DNA of 64,000 bases from Halichondria panicea (Eukaryota; Porifera; Demospongiae; Suberitida; Halichondriidae). Every line of letters starts with the position of its first letter. The stretch's first letter is position 1. Shown here piece by piece: positions 10,980 through 22,900 of the stretch. The notes under the pieces were generated by a model, which was not told the origin of the DNA, did no database searches, and was given only the letters and a program-made list of their open reading frames with translations. Location of the stretch: NCBI RefSeq assembly GCF_963675165.1, contig NC_087386.1, positions 4,656,169-4,720,168 of the forward strand, given 5' to 3'. The translations under genes and the position numbers were made by a program.

Positions 10980-13280
10980 GAAACCACACCTACCAATAGC
11001 TTTGCATGTGAAATACCGGTGCGTGGGAGTTTATCCCAGTTTTAATTTTCACATTAACTGTCTGCCCTCGAAAAAACGCAATTTTGCACCTCACGAAAAT
11101 CAAGTTCCCGCCGTACAGTAACTGTCACTTGAAGTACATGACTGAATTAGAGTACAATACAAAGCAATTGTGTTTTACACGCTGCCAAAATAGTCGTGCG
11201 TCATATATAGGTTTTCAATAGCAGCCAATGACAACAGGACAAGCGTACATGTAGCCTCGATCCCAGGCCGAGTTTTCGCTTTGAGTTTTTGTTCAAGTTT
11301 TCCCGTTACTATTCTACAGCATGTCAAAATTGCATCAGTAGCTAGAAAGAATGTGTATATTTAAATAATCAACTAAATGCATTCGCTAGAACAAAAGCAT
11401 GGTCAACACAATCATTTTCCTATCTCTAAGTCTCGAGGTGTGTTCCAAGGAGACACCATGATATGTCAGCCTCAGTCCCTCATTTTCCTGTTGTCATTGA
11501 TTCAACCAGTGTCCTAATTTCTTTTCAAGATCCCAGCTGATTTTAAACTCCTGGTAAACAGTATAACCAGGAGTACATGAAGGAAAGTAAGCAACTTCTA
11601 TACACGCCATAATTACATGTACTTTAATTGTTGTCTTAGTACATCACAAACACTTGTAGTAATGTAAACTGTGTGGCTACTTCTCTGTATGTAATTATGA
11701 TGCATGACTATTTTGGCAGTGTGTACTTGTAAAACACAATTGCACTCTAATTCACACATACATGCTCAAATGTTATTGGCTGCTACTTGGAAACGTATGA
11801 CACAGGACTATTTTGATTATATGATGACTCTCTACTCAGCAATCTATCACCATACAGTTATTCCATATTGGACTGCAGGGGAGAGGGTGTATAGGGGATA
11901 AGGCATGATGTTCATTAAACAGGAACGGATCACCAAACCGGCCAACCTTTAGAATATGCGCTGTTTTAGGCTGGGGATTCACAGTTATCTTCTACAGTAG
12001 GAGGGGGAATATCTTTCATTGAAATAGTATACATGTTACAGTTTTTGTTAGTGTCAGATACATAAATGTTTATGTACCTAGGACTCATAAAACACACAAA
12101 ACCGTAACAAAAATTTAATGGTTTTGCAATGTATGTTCAATGGCATAATTACGCAAATTACATAACCGTTTATGATCGTTCCCGAGTAAACATTTGCTAA
12201 ACATAATTATTATAGATCTAGATCTTGAGCATAACATTGCAGTTTTACCTGCCAACAGCTAGAACAATTTCTCTAGCTTTAGTAGTTGCTGTGTATTGTT
12301 CCTTATCCCTGCTTGTATAATTGTTTTTATCGCATTAATCGTTTCTTGTTGTCCTAGTGAACCAATTTCAACAGTATTGTAAGTTACTGACCAACCACTA
12401 TTTGATGTTATCTTCAAAGAGACTCGGGTATACTCTGTTTTCTTTGTCTATTATAGCCTGTTTTAAATTATCTAGTGTATTGTTTGCTCTAACACCTGAA
12501 TCACATCAGATACGATACTAAGTCTGGTCTTAAAGAGTGATCAGATGGTTATTGAGGATGGTATTGTAGCTTGAGGTGAATCAGTGTACATGATTGCTGA
12601 TAGTACCAAAAGACTCTTCACAAGCTTTTCAAAACTGAATCATGTTGCCAGGTGTATCTACTTTTTGTTGAGTGCTTTTGTGAAACTACTTAGTATGTGA
12701 GCTGTTATAGGTTTGGTTTTTTATAGTTAACACCTACTATCACACTGTATTTTTGTCCTTCTCTTTAACGTTCATAGCTGCAACTAAGTTATAGGAAGAG
12801 TGTCAGAACCCGCCTTAAAAGGAAAGATAGTCGATTCTGAGGTAAGCCCATACAGACATTCTCAGTGTACTCTCCAATGACGCCAAAATTTGTTTTGAAC
12901 TGTTAGTGTTAGTTGGCATTTTAGAGATGGTATTGTTGACCGCACCATGGATAGAGGATTACTTTGTTGCATTTCTAGGTAGTGTTAGATAATTTAATTT
13001 TCGTACTTCAGTATAGTAAACTGTCACTCGTGCCTTGCAGGCACTCGTCCAGTTACAGGCACAGACTTGTTATAGACAGACAGTTATAGACAGTTATAGA
13101 CTCGTTATATATAGACAGTTATATTGCATGGCAGAGATTCATCATGCAATACAAATATACATGACTGTCACCCTGTATTACTTTAATTAGCACCAATTAA
13201 GTGACCATTTCATTCATTTTCGTACTTCAGTAGTAAACTGTCACTCGTGCAGTTACGGCACCAGACTCGGGATAATCCTC
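10980..13280. other. Intergenic region with dispersed repeat fragments
   Basis: No credible gene is seen. Around 11186 and 11704-11820 lie copies, in both orientations, of a repeat whose core reads ccaaaatagtcgtgcgtcat followed by a stretch like tggtttccaagtagcagcca. The same repeat is dense at 13620-14140. A left end of the 60-bp tagcctcgat element occurs at 11252. Positions 13000-13110 repeat sequence also found at 13218-13270 (ttttcgtacttcagta, tgtcactcgtgc). Confidence 0.5.
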
Positions 13281-13508
13281 ATGCAGTATCCATTATCCAT
13301 AGGATTACCGATATTATGCGTTATCAGCCGCACATGTACAGAGAATTTAGCACATTGCAAACAAGGAAATGTTGGTTACACGATATTGAGTCCGCAATAC
13401 TGTGCTCCTGGTAATATAACATTGACCAAGGCATGTATTGGATTGGGTGATATTGATATTACCCATGCAGACATGCACTGTATTTACAACAATAGTACAA
13501 TCCTTTGA
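13281..13508 (+). CDS. Possible small cysteine-rich ORF, 75 aa
   Basis: An ATG-initiated frame runs to a TGA at 13506-13508. The product starts with a short hydrophobic stretch (IGLPILCVI) and has six cysteines. It is not recognised, and no splice partners were found. It sits 0.9 kb upstream of the fibrinogen-related gene on the same strand. It may be one exon of a secreted protein or chance; the repeat-rich surroundings argue for caution. Confidence 0.2.
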   Translation: MQYPLSIGLPILCVISRTCTENLAHCKQGNVGYTILSPQYCAPGNITLTKACIGLGDIDITHADMHCIYNNSTIL

Positions 13509-13619
13509 TGTCTGACCATGCACAATGAGCAATAAAGTGAGTCACTTTATCTCCTATACATGCACCCTCTCCCCTGCAGTCCAATATGGATGCATGGTGA
13601 TAGATCGCTGAGTAGAGAG

Positions 13620-14140
13620 GCATCATCAATTAGACGCTGCCAACATGCATATCCTGTGTCATATATGCTGGTTTCCAAGTAGCAGCAGCCAATGCCATTT
13701 GATCATCTACGTGTCGTAAAAGGGAGTACACCAACTAGAGTACAATACATGGTATACACACTTCCAAAATAGTCGTACGTCATATATATGTTGGTTTACA
13801 AATATACACACTGTCAAAATAGTTGTGGTCATATGCTGGTTTCCAAGTAGCCAATGACAGTTATGTGTCATAACAGGACTACATTGAACCGGAGTACAAT
13901 GACTTCTGCATGTTATGACACATATAAACATGAATTAGAGTACAATACAAAGGAAGCATCTTACACTTTGGCAGTGTGTACATATTATAGTATATATACA
14001 CACTGCCAAAGTAGTCCTTCGTCATATATACTGGTTTCCAAGCAGCAGCCAATGACATTTGAGCATAGTACATGAATTATAAAGATTTTGTGTTTTACAA
14101 ATACACACTGCCAACATAGTTGTGCGTCATTTCCAGTCAT
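13620..14140. repeat. Cluster of a dispersed repeat
   Basis: At least four partial copies of the same repeat lie here. They share strings such as cacactgccaaaatagt, gtcatatatgctggtttcca and agtagcagccaatgaca, some inverted relative to others. Additional copies sit near 11186 and 11704. No coding capacity is seen. Confidence 0.7.
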
Positions 14141-14443
14141 CAGAAGTACATGAAGGGGAGCAGCGATACATGGTCATGTCAACCCACACATTTTACATTA
14201 CTACAAGTGTTTGTGACGTATACTCATGCAAAACAAGTATTTATATGGCGTGTATATATAGAAGTTGCTTATACTTTCCTTCATGTATACTCCTGGTTGC
14301 CAGCCATAATGACATCCAAGGGATTGGAATGAGATTCATCATACAATAGAACCTACATTTCACCGTGTGAGCGATTAGTATATAAAACCCTCAACTAAGT
14401 GACCATTATATTTTCGTAAATTGGTATAGTAAGTCTCATCAAA

Positions 14444-15713
14444 ATGGCACTGAAAGCTGTTCTCTTCATAATTGTGACTCTGGCAATAGTCGGCAAAGCT
14501 ACCTCGGAGAGCTGTGGTGCTCAGTTCAGAAGTTTAGTTCACAAAACAATCAGTCTAAAGGAGAGCTGTGATGATGCTGTGTTTAATGACTGTTGTCAGG
14601 TATACTGCATGTATTATTTATGATACTGCTGTTACACTGCATGCATACGTTATATAGCCTTGTTCTAAGGTGAATTTGTCTCTATTATAACGCTATAGAC
14701 TTATATACACCGTATACTAGCTGTTCAATGCATGCCAATGCATGAGTGATATAGAATGTATATCATAATAATTATGTATTGCAAACTAACCCCAAGCAGA
14801 CTATATAGTTACTAGCATACAATGTATATATAATTTTAGTCAATAGATCTAGCATAATTATAACAATAATAATTATTGCAATTGCTCATGTAAGTATATA
14901 TATTACCACAGAGATATATATTGCTTTCATGCAACTATATACATAGGCTGGAAGTCATAATTATATTGTTAGGCTATAATAATACATAATTATACAAAAA
15001 TGCCAAACATTTTGTGTGTGCATATAAACTTTTTTTATTCCAATGCTTAGATTGCAAAGGTTTCCAGAATATACACCAGCAAGCCGTTGGAGTCAGGAAT
15101 TTACGACATAAGTCCCAACAAAACCATGCCCGTCATGTTCACCTATTCTTCAAAAATGAAAGCTAGGTGCAATATGGAAAGCAATGACGGAGGTTGGACT
15201 GTGCTTGTTCGAAGAGTTCTAGGCGGCAACCTTACATTTGGAAGGGGGTGGACTGAATACGAAAACGGATTCGGTGATTTGAATACTGAGTTTTGGTATG
15301 GCCTTAAAAACATGTATTATCTTACGAATCTTGAGCCAATGGAAGTAGAAGTAGAATTTAAACAAGTCGGAAGTGCTAAAATCGTTCTAGGTTATGGTCA
15401 TTTCTTAATTGACGGTCTGGATACAAAATACACGCTCCACGTGTCTCAGCCAAAACAGACAGGAGGATTTGATTCGTTCGCTCATCACAACGGCAGAAAA
15501 TTCTCAACAAATGACAGTGAAAATGACGATCACGGTTCTAATTGTGTTCAGAGCTATGGTGGCGGTGGGGGGTGGTGGTTTGGAGCCTGCTGGGATCTAA
15601 CACTAACAAACACAAAACCAAGCATGCATGTTGGGGGAGACAGGTATGTAAATTATGATTTTGCAGAGCTAAGGATTCGACCAAAGACCTGTGTGGAGAA
15701 AACCTGTGTTTAG
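14444..15713 (+). CDS. Secreted fibrinogen-related domain (FReD) protein, two exons, 272 aa
   Basis: Exon 1 (14444-14599) encodes a signal peptide (MALKAVLFIIVTLAIVGKAT) and a short cysteine-bearing N-terminus. Exon 2 (15051-15713) encodes one fibrinogen C-terminal-like domain: CNMESNDGGWTVLVRR, then EYENGFGDLNTEFWYGL, and near the end GGWWFGACWDLTLT, all family hallmarks. The intron is 451 nt with GTATAC donor and TTAG acceptor, phase 0. FReD proteins act as extracellular lectin-like recognition molecules (ficolins, tachylectins), usually binding acetylated sugars through a pocket near the C-terminus. No collagen or coiled-coil stalk is visible, so this is a minimal form. It lies on the opposite strand to the NLR genes. 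The ligand is unknown. Confidence 0.9.
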
Positions 15714-17859
15714 CTCGAGATCTATACAGATGAGAGATAATTTAAACTGACATGCAGAGACAGATTAATACTTACAGCTAGTGTATAGTCGCATGCAATG
15801 GTTGGTAGCAGTATAGTATAGAACTGTAGCAGTAGCTATGTATATAAATATTATGATTGTAATTTCATTATGAATGAGTTTATAATTATATAATTAGATC
15901 ACAATACTATTCACGCTCAATGCATCATATACTTGTTAGAACCTGGCCGATTTTACCAGCCTAGATTCGAGGCTAAAATTCAGGGACACTGCGCATGTGC
16001 GAGTGACTTAGCTTATTAGCACTTTAATGTTACGTAATATTCACTACTAAACTTAATGTTTGATGTTGATATCATACTCCACTTCTTCTGTTTGTTGTTG
16101 TGCTAGCCTCTAGGCGACCGCTCCACATAGAATTTGTTCGCCTTTTTACATCACTTCACTTTACTTGTCAGTTGACGTTTTTCACGATCTAAGAATTTGG
16201 TTAAAGCTACACTGTGTCAGTGAAGTCAATTTGTCTGTAAAAGTTGTTGTTGCCTATATAGCTATAGCTATAGCTATAGGAGCCTAATTTGTCTCGCCTA
16301 TCTAGAATCCTTCTACACCGGTACCAAGTTAAGAGCTCAACAACATTTACATGCATATACATGTATAAATAATTATTATGTAGGTACATGTAAAACAGGT
16401 TTGTAGGAGCTCAATCTAAGCACCTGTCCACCAATACCTCTATACACTGATAATATCCAGCCCATTAACTCCACAATAAACTCTCACATGCAAGACAGGA
16501 GTGTCAATGAAATCAACTCCTGCACACAGCCTCACGGTAACCATGCACTCCAAGACCATGCAAACTGCTCTCAATAAGCCGCTCTCGACATGCACGATTC
16601 CCAGTCGATATAAATGTAAACAACCGTTCCATCTCCTTGAGTCCATGACTCTAACTATCAACAATGGCCTTAAATGGTCATGTTACACCAGAAACACCAG
16701 TTCTACAAGAAGGCTAAACTATACATCTTGGTTTCATCCACCGCAAGCTCCATCAATCACACCATGCACTTCAGATTCGGAACCAGATCTACTGCACTGC
16801 TGTTCTATCCATAAAGTTGTGGTAGACTAAGAGTCTGGGATCCTCATCACCACTCAGATATACAATAAAAATGTGCAAGCAAAGTGGTAACAAAGCGGTG
16901 GAAGGCCGAAATACGCAACCTGCATGCTTGTGTCCTTGAACTGGCAACCTCTATATCGTCTCGAAGAAAGAACCAAACTGAAAGTTTGACATACTTCTAT
17001 TATAAATTATAATGAAAACATCGGGTCAGATAATTATAGTATATTTATCTCACCCGATGTTTTCACCCTCCACCTTTATAATTATATCCTTCTCCCCATC
17101 ACCATCATAATCAAACTATACCCTGCCCATATACATGTAATCATTCCTTTTTCCCCTCTATATAATTATTATGTAACTATAGTCCGTCCACCTTCAACTG
17201 CAAAGCATCTTTCAACATAATTATAGAATCCCCCATTATCTGTATCAAAATCAATCTTTCGGTTGTAGTAACTATAGATATTGTCCTGTAATGCACAGAA
17301 AACTGGAATGCATTACCCTGATACGCCCACTCATTTACTCTTTATTTAGCTCATGTGATGAGTGCGCTTGTGTGTTTATGCATAGCGTAAATGTGTCCTG
17401 GCTATAGACCTTTATCTTATACTATTATACCCTTATAATTATAAGCCTCTATAGTCTTACAAACTAAAATGCAATGTCTGATAGCACTGGCATAACTTGA
17501 ATGACCTGTGTGTGCAAAATGCATGTATACGTACATCCAGATCAGGCAAAATGTGTAAACTGCATGAACACACTGTGAGCCTCCTAATTATAATTACTGA
17601 CACATGCATGCAATAGAACAAATTTGTACTGGTCATAAATTTGTGTACACATAAAATAATTGTATTGTGAGATGAATTTCTCTTTGAATATTGCATGGCT
17701 ATAATTATACAGAACAGTACTATAAAAAAGCAACACAAGATTTATCATTGGTTCGTATACTATACACAGTGCTACAATAGGTATATTATAGATCTAAAAA
17801 GCAATAAAGCGGCTTGAGTACAAGGTAACACTAGTGCTATAGTCGACTGCTATATAAAG
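15714..17859. other. Intergenic, AT-rich, no supported gene
   Basis: No gene is supported. An open frame of 109 codons at 16501-16830 (plus) lacks recognisable features. A small hairpin (17013-17026 with 17052-17065, tgaaaacatcgggt) is the only clear structure. A partial tagcctcga-like string occurs near 15955. Confidence 0.5.
17013..17065. repeat. Short inverted repeat
   Basis: A 14-bp perfect stem (tgaaaacatcgggt with its complement) surrounds an AT-rich 25-nt loop in intergenic DNA. Confidence 0.7.
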
Positions 17860-19725
17860 CTAGAACAGCAAAAATTCGTTTTGAAGTATTGACAATCCAT
17901 AAATATAATCAAGGGTGTATCGACTAATTAAGTCCCTTGTTTTTTTGTAAGTGTATTGTGTATCAGCTGCCAAGTTTAGTGCGTATAGTTGTTGAATGTG
18001 AGAGTCATCATGCATGGCATTTGCAAACGTATTTAGAACCACACAGAAGTAGTTCGTTTAATGTGCTGAAGGCGTCTTCAGCACATTCAAATTAGATGTT
18101 AGAAGGATCTTGAGGGATTCTGCATTACAGCTAGTCCCTGAAACATTTAGTTCGTGAATTTGGGGCAAATCTTTTAGTGCGTTCAATAGTTTTTGCAACT
18201 GTTTTCGTTTAGATAACAATCTTCTAGCTGAATAGACTATAGATTTTTGCTTTGGGAAAGTAGGTCACACATGCTTGTACTGCTGTTTCCCCTTTCACAA
18301 TTTGGACAATCTTCAAATGCTTTTCTCTGGCCAGATAAGTTGCAGGATTTGAGGTATTCGTGGTTGCAATGAGGTAACCGTGTGTGAAGAATTGAAGTGC
18401 ATAATTAGCGCAGATACACAAGTTCTCGCTGTACATGGCTGGTAAATTAACTTCCTTCCTGGAAATGGTGAAGTAAAAAAGTAAAAAAGATTTGTTCGAC
18501 ATTGATTTTAGTTTAACTGTTTTTCCTGCCAGTCAACAAGGCATTTAGCTAACGTTACAGTATCATGACGGTTCGAGCTGTGGAACAAAGATGTCAACGA
18601 GTCTTCATTATTAATTTTGATACATATCAACGTGCACAGCATTCAAAATGCAGTGACTTGACATATCCTTGGATGTTATAAGATAATTTCTATCAGCATT
18701 TCAAGTTCTATATGGTTTCTTCTTTTTTCAATGTCACAGACAATGAACTATTACTGTTATGAAATGAACGAAAGTTGAATGAATATACCAAATTCCGGTA
18801 CACGTTTGACAGTTTCTAGCAGATATAGTTTTCACTGTCATAATAGGTTAATAGACTCAATGGTGCTGCTAGACAGTGATAGTGACTGTACAATGGAAGT
18901 CATCTATGACAAAGGTCAATGGCTTTATTTTTTTGCTTAGGCATAATTATGAGTTCACAGAGAAGAACATCACAATCCATTAAAAGTTGTTGGTCAATAT
19001 GCGAATAGACTCCACTTCATCAGTAACAAGCATTTTCAAGCAATCAACAGAAATGAAGGAGTTCCATAAGTTTCGTGAAACGATAAGTAATAAATCTTCA
19101 TTTGGCTTATAATCTTCTTCCAGTCAGTAATAGCGAATCAAGAGAACATTAATTTTAACAGTTAGTATATGAGGTCTGATTTGCTCCCCGCAAGTTTGGA
19201 TAGATGAATTTCTAGTATCAGGATCAGATTTGAAATGTAGTCCGGAACAAGGAAAGTTTCATATGAGGATACTCCAAACTGTCATCATGACCATACTTTA
19301 GAATAATTGTTTGTTTTTATTCTTGATATGAAAATCCACCTATCTTGGTCGTTTCTATTTGGCGCAATGGCAAAGCTACACCGGAATCAAGGTGATTTCC
19401 AATACTGTTGAGATTATCAAGAGAAACAATACTATTTGACAGCATAGGAGGTTGTCGATGACAAATCCCAGAAGGAGACTTATACTCTTCTATTAAATTG
19501 CATAAGCATTGGATGGCGATAACTGATGGGGTCACACTTGTCACAGCTTGTAAAGATTTGTGGAAGGTTTGGAATTGAAAGCTCTGATAATGTGCTGATA
19601 ATGTGCTGGTGTCAACAAATCCAACCAAACCTTTTTCAACAGTCGGTCTTAATGATTAGCAGGAGTAAGGAAATAGTAGTTGTAGCATCAGAATTTTGTT
19701 ATATAATACGATATATGTGCGCACA
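17860..19725 (-). pseudogene. Decayed NLR LRR pseudogene (copy B)
   Basis: Minus-strand relic of an NLR LRR exon. Positions 18060-18540 follow NLR-B 21040-21490, and 18549-19725 follow 21500-22745, but with frameshifts, stops and missing blocks. A part near 17900-18050 resembles the protein C-terminus, implying internal deletion. The longest remaining frame (19628-19317) still reads GNHLDSGVALPLRQIET as in NLR-B. It lies 235 bp from the NLR-B stop and is repeated beside NLR-A, so it was present before the duplication. Confidence 0.85.
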
Positions 19726-19959
19726 TTGAACATACGAGCGATCGAGGCAATTCAAGTGTGAGGGGTTTGAAGTCTGGTCTCTCCTAGCTGCAACAATTTA
19801 TCCACACCAGAAATTATGTGTAGTATATCAATTAGTCTACGTAGATGCAGTCAACAAATCCTAAGTAACATAAAATTGTATATATAAGTGTACAATGTAG
19901 TGTAAAACTGCTTACTGATGAATTAGCTAAGAGACAAATATTGGTTTCCTTTTGACTAT

Positions 19960-22900
19960 TTAAAAGTGACTATGAAGACGATCTTCAATGTGTCTTGTAT
20001 TTCTGATGTTGTGTAAAGATGCAGGATAAGGTGTATTGTGTATCAGCTTCCCTTTTGGCTGAAGTATAGTGCGTAATTCTTGAATCTGACAGGGAGAAAA
20101 TTGGCACTGACAAGTGTACAGATTGATAATTGGTCCACTTTGAAGTAGTTCCTTCAATGCATCGAAGGCTTCTTTGGAAATTGCATTCGTAGAAATACTG
20201 AGGGTTTGAAGGGAATTATTTTGGTTAAGAATTGTGAAGACTTTCCTCCAATCAACTGATTGTATTGTAGGCCTGAAATTAGACATTCTGAAATATCCAG
20301 TTGTAACTTTGAAACCATCAAGTACTAGGTCCTTTAGAGTGAAATTACTACCTAAACCTGTAGCTATGTGCTCATAAACTGAGTCGTGAATGTCACTAAA
20401 TGATATACCCAGAGTATGCAAGCATCTATTTTCTTTCACCATAAATTCAATAGCTGGACCAACACTTTCATTCAAAGTTTTAAGTAAACTCAGGTGTAAT
20501 ACTTTAAGTTTGCTGTTTTTCGAGAGCCCTTTCATTAATTGGCATAATACAGTAGCGTCGATATCGCACGCATTTAGAGTTAACTCTTGCAGATGTTGAT
20601 TTTCCTCAAGCATAATTTGAAATGTTCCACCAAGATCTTCACTGGTACAATCTACTTTCAAATTTATGAATGATATTTCTAGAACTACCAGGAAAGAATT
20701 GTGGTTCAGAGTTTTGAAAAATTGTAACCCTAGAGATTCTTTGGAGGTGGTCGATGTCGAAAAAAATGTTAATACTTCAAACGTTCTACCAGAAACTAGA
20801 AGATGTGGTGTTGCAAATGAACACTTCAAAATATGGAATGTTGTAATGGAGCTATTGGCAAGTTGAGTGAGCTGTTTGATTTGCAATTCAGTAAGATTGG
20901 CATCAGCCATTATCAGCTCCGTGTGTTGATTTGCTTGAAGCAAATGCTTTACAAGCGAAGCAATAAGCATAGAAGAGTTTTCGGTGCTTGTTTTCCAAGA
21001 ATATTTTATTGCCTTATCTAATATGATGATAAGTGAAAACTCAAGAAATGTCATTTCCTTCAGATTAGTTGTTAGCAGGACCGTGAGAGATTCTGCATCA
21101 CAGCTGGTCCCTGATACATCTAGTTTCTGAACTTGGGGCAAATCTCTTAGTGTGTACGACAGTTTTTGTAATTGCTTTTTATTGAGATAACAATCCGTTA
21201 GCTCGATGAAATTTAAAGTTTTGCTTTGGGCAAGTAGATCACACAATGCTTGTACTGCTGTTTCCCCTTTACTTCCACAATTTGGACAATCTTCAAATGC
21301 TTTTCTCTGGCCAGAGAAGTTGCAGGATTTGAGGTATTGTGGTTGAGGTAACTGTATGAATAATTGAAGTGCATTAGGGCAGATACACAAGTTCTCGCTG
21401 TACATGGCTGGTAAATTGAGTTCCTTCCTGGAAATATTGAAGTAAAAACCAGATTTGTTCGACACTGATTTTAGTTCAACTATTTTTTCCTGCCCAACAA
21501 GGGATTTAGCTAACGTTGCAGTATCATGACATGATCCTTCGAGCTGTGGAATAAAGATGTCAACTAAGTTGGGAGTCTTTATTATCAATTTTGATATCAA
21601 CACAGCATTCAAAATGCAGTGACTTGACGTTGTAAAATGTATCCTTTGGATGTTAGAAGGGAACTTCATAATTTCTATCAGCATTTCAAGTTCTATGGTT
21701 TCTGCTTTCTTCAATGTCACAGACAATGAACTATAACCGTCGTGAAATGTACGAAAGTTAAATGTGTACCCAACAATTTCAATTTTTACAATTGCCGGTA
21801 CACGTTCGACAGTTTCTAGCATCGAGACCAGGTTACAGATAGTTTTCACTTCCATAATCTCATTTCCTTCGAGGTTAATAGACTCAATGGTGCTGCTAGA
21901 CTGTGATAGTGACTGTACAATGGAATGTAATGTTTCTTTTGTGAGATTACAATTAAAAAGGTCAATGGCTTTTATCTTTTTGCTCAGGCATATGAGTTTA
22001 CAGAGAAGAACATCACAACCCATTAAAAGTGTTTGGTCAATTATGTGAATAGACTCCACTTCATCAGTAACAAATCTGAAAAGCATTTTCAAGCATTCAA
22101 TAGTAATGGAACTTTTACAAAGTTCCATAATAGATACAGAGTTCCGTGTAAGTGCAGATCCGGTAAGTAAGGAATCTTCATTTGGTTTATAATCTTCTTT
22201 TTCCAAGTTAAGTAATTGCCAATCAAGATTATATTTAATAGTCATTATAAAGTTTTTGAGGTGCTGGTTTGCTCGCCATAGCACTGCAAGTTTGGATACA
22301 GGAATTTCTAGCTTGGTTATTTCATTCAGTATCAGGATCACATTTGAAATGTAATCCGGAACAAGGAAAGTTTCATGAGGATACTCCAAACTGTCATCAT
22401 GACCATACCTCAAATGCTCTAGAATAATTGTTTTGTTTTTACTCTTGCATGAAAATCCACCTATCTCGGTCGTTTCTATTTGGCGCAATGGCAAAGCTAC
22501 ACCGGAATCAAGGTGATTTCCAATAATATTGAGAGAAACAATACTATTTTTTACAGCAGATAGAAGGGCACCGATAGATTCGCTTGATAAATCACAGAAG
22601 GAGACATTAACATATTTCAAGCTACTACTCCTTTCTATTAATTTGCATAAGCTGGTGAGGGTATTGGATGGCAACTGGTCACACTTGTCACAGCTTGTAA
22701 AAATGTGTGGAAGGTATGGAATTGAAAGCTCTGATAATGTGCTGGTGTCGACAAATCCTAGTAGTTGGTTGAAAGAGTCCGTACACATGCCATCGTACAT
22801 ATCTCTAGAGCTTAACGTTAAGCTTTTCTTTGAAATTTCTGATGAAGGTAAATTAATTTTTGTCAACGTCTGGCTACTTGTAATGGCCATACACATTTCT

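Noticed and set aside
16501-16830. 109-codon plus-strand frame
   Set aside because: No domain, signal peptide or splice context; length is compatible with chance.
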